DNA from: Symbiodinium natans
Lineage: Eukaryota > Sar > Dinophyceae > Suessiales > Symbiodiniaceae
Direction of reading: 5' to 3'
Length of the DNA stretch: 64,000 nucleotides
Assembly (NCBI GenBank): GCA_905221605.1
Contig: CAJNDS010002506.1
Location: forward strand, 212,501 to 276,500
Part shown: one piece after another, positions 62,490 through 64,000 of the stretch
Numbering within the stretch: position 1 is the first letter of the stretch
How the letters are laid out: the number at the start of each line of letters is the position of its first letter
Program-made: the position numbers and the translations under genes
The notes under the pieces: generated by a model
Databases searched by the model: none
Seen by the model: only the letters and a program-made list of their open reading frames with translations
Told to the model about the DNA's origin: nothing

Positions 62490-62957
62490 GCATCCTTGTC
62501 TAATTATCAGAGCAGACAATATGCCTTCATCATGCATCCTTGTCAAATTATTTCAGCAGACATTATTCAATTTACTTAAACCTCATATTGTTCAAACAGC
62601 ACAATTCACTTAAACCACCAAATTATTCAAAATGCTCAATGTACTTGTTCATGCATCCTTGTCAAAATTATCAGCGCACACAAAATGCCTTCATCATGTA
62701 TCATTGTCAAATCATTTCGTCAAAATTCTCAGACAAAATGCCGGTCTAGGGTTTAGGGCTTAGGGTTTAGGGTTTAGGATTTAGAATTCATGATGAGCTT
62801 CAGGGTTTAGAATTCACGATGAGCTTTAAGCCTTCCATCATGCATCCTCGTCAAATTATATTAGCAGACAATATTCAATTTACTTAAATCTCATATTGTT
62901 CAAACAACACAATTCACTTCAACCATTAAATTATTCAAAATGCAACCCCTCCACTAA
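62490..62957. repeat. Diverged direct repeats, AT-rich
   Basis: The block CATTATTCAATTTACTTAAA through AAATTATTCAAAATGC (62,563-62,637) recurs at 62,868-62,942. Shorter CATCATGCATCCTTGTCAAA motifs occur at about 62,530, 62,650, 62,690 and 62,833. Probably a partly duplicated leader of the element; no gene. Confidence 0.8.
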
Positions 62958-63493
62958 GGATATATATATATATATATATGTATATTTTTTACTATACATA
63001 CATACTATATTTACTATATTTACTATATATACTATATATCCTATATATATATATTATATACTATATATACTATATATACTATATATACTATATATACTAT
63101 ATATATATATTACTATATAATATAGATTACTATATGTACTATATATACTATATTACTATAGTATATATATATATCTATGATATACTATATATATACTATA
63201 TATACTATACATAGGACTATATATATACAATATATATACACTATATATTACTATATATACTATATATTACGATATACTATAAACTATAAACATATAATAT
63301 ATATACTATATATACTATATATACTATATATACTAATATACTATATATACTATATATACTATATATATTATATATACTATATATACTATATATACTATAT
63401 ATACTCTATATATACTATATATATATATACTATATATATACTATATATATACTATATATATACTATATATATACTATATATATATATATATAC
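62958..63493. repeat. (ACTATATAT)n AT array, right
   Basis: TATACTATATA units over about 535 bp ending at the right inverted repeat. Tyr/Ile-rich open frames across it are artefacts. Confidence 0.97.
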
Positions 63494-63789
63494 TGTGAGC
63501 AGGTCAAAGCATGCATGGTGTGCTTGCTTAGTGCTAGTGCAGCGTGTAGTTTTCCTTTGCATGTGTAGTTTTGCAATTCGTAACAATGCCAATGTTTTGG
63601 CTCAAGTACCGAGCTTGTGCCTTTGAGCACGGTAGTTTCGTACAGTAGCTCTTAGGTTGCTGTGCGGTCCGACCGGACGCACTCAGGCGTAGCTGCACAA
63701 GTGCTTGAACTCGCGAAGTCGTAAAACAGCGTGGCCGGGCTGTGATTGCATTGGTTTAGTGCAAGTCCAGTGCTGGTCGACTTCACAAT
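63494..63789. repeat. Right 296-bp terminal inverted repeat
   Basis: Starts TGTGAGCAGGTC and ends GTCGACTTCACAAT; reverse complement of 52,492-52,787. Confidence 0.97.
63588..63606 (+). other. Spliced-leader-like sequence (right copy)
   Basis: GCCAATGTTTTGGCTCAAG, identical to the left copy; exact over the last 12 bases of the dinoflagellate leader. It reads outward from the element. Confidence 0.5.
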
Positions 63790-64000
63790 TGGGGGCTGTT
63801 CTGGGAAACGTACAGCTCTTGTGCCTACGGCCCGAGTGGGCAAGCATTGCTTTGCTTGTCTGTCGCGGTCCGTGACCTGGACGCGTGGACTGTGTGCCAC
63901 GCTTGCGGCCTGTTAACCAAGGCGCGGCGCTTCGTGTGCCACGCCTGCGGCCTGCTAACCAAGGCGCGGCGATGTCCGCAGAGGTTGCAGGTCAGGCCGA
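63790..64000. other. Right flank with 37-bp direct repeat
   Basis: TGTGCCACGC(T/C)TGCGGCCTG plus (T/C)TAACCAAGGCGCGGCG occurs at 63,893-63,929 and 63,935-63,971 with two differences. No gene seen before the window ends. Confidence 0.8.

Larger units (their letters stand above)
52492..63789 (-). mobile_element. Composite retroelement-derived unit bounded by 296-bp inverted repeats
   Basis: The two ends are 296-bp inverted copies with one mismatch seen by eye (52,618). Between them the minus strand carries integrase, truncated reverse transcriptase, a Tpt1/KptA-like protein and a zinc-finger/PLD-like protein, with one plus-strand C2H2 gene. No long terminal direct repeats, protease, RNase H or Gag major domain was recognised. 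Whether the whole interval moves as one unit is an inference from the ends. The AT arrays lie outside the left repeat but inside the right one, which a simple insertion does not explain. Confidence 0.6.

Noticed and set aside
62978-63626. Tyr/Ile-rich membrane-like proteins
   Set aside because: Translations of the TATACTATA array.
52492-63789. LTR retrotransposon with ordinary direct LTRs
   Set aside because: The only long terminal repeat pair found is inverted, and no direct repeat of LTR size flanks the coding part.
52492-63789. DIRS-type element
   Set aside because: Inverted ends recall DIRS, but a DDE integrase is present and no tyrosine recombinase motif was seen.

Overview
The window looks like nuclear DNA of a dinoflagellate, possibly a Symbiodiniaceae-like species. 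The signs are: many interstitial TTTAGGG/CCCTAAA arrays in both orientations; genes broken into tiny exons that nearly all begin with G after AG, with GC as well as GT donors; runs of same-strand genes; degenerate EF-hand genes; and, inside the large mobile element, a match to the 3' part of the dinoflagellate spliced leader. No rRNA, tRNA, CRISPR or bacterial-style operon was seen. Species-level placement is not possible from sequence alone.

Layout. 1-30 kb is mostly repeats (telomere-like arrays, minisatellites, GA/CT microsatellites, small foldback transposons) with scattered exon candidates. The best gene there is a small two-exon gene at 13,593-13,890 whose 46-bp intron is exactly two copies of a 23-bp repeat. 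30.15-37.98 kb (+) holds an EF-hand gene in at least 17 micro-exons, with introns carrying telomere-like arrays and foldback elements. 40.37-44.8 kb (+) holds a multi-exon major facilitator superfamily transporter. 45.07-48.5 kb (+) holds a second EF-hand-type gene. 49-50 kb has two tandem copies of a roughly 510-bp unit with 20-bp inverted termini; 50-52.5 kb is GA- and AT-rich simple sequence.

52,492-63,789 is the most unusual part: about 11.3 kb bounded by nearly identical 296-bp inverted repeats. On the minus strand, in transcription order, it encodes a Ty3/gypsy-type D,D(35)E integrase with an in-frame stop near its start; an apparent +1 frame change at CTTAAGT; a pol-like frame with an integrase tail, a methyltransferase-like segment and a truncated reverse transcriptase with YVDD; a Tpt1/KptA RNA 2'-phosphotransferase-like protein with all four expected catalytic residues; and a RanBP2-finger/SWIM-finger/phospholipase-D-like protein. 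A plus-strand C2H2 gene lies between the last two. Integrase precedes reverse transcriptase, and neither RNase H nor long terminal repeats were found. My working idea, not shown here, is a composite retroelement-derived mobile unit carrying RNA-end-processing and phosphodiesterase genes.

Gene models are read from protein logic and splice-site fit by eye. Exon ends without a stated donor or acceptor are approximate.
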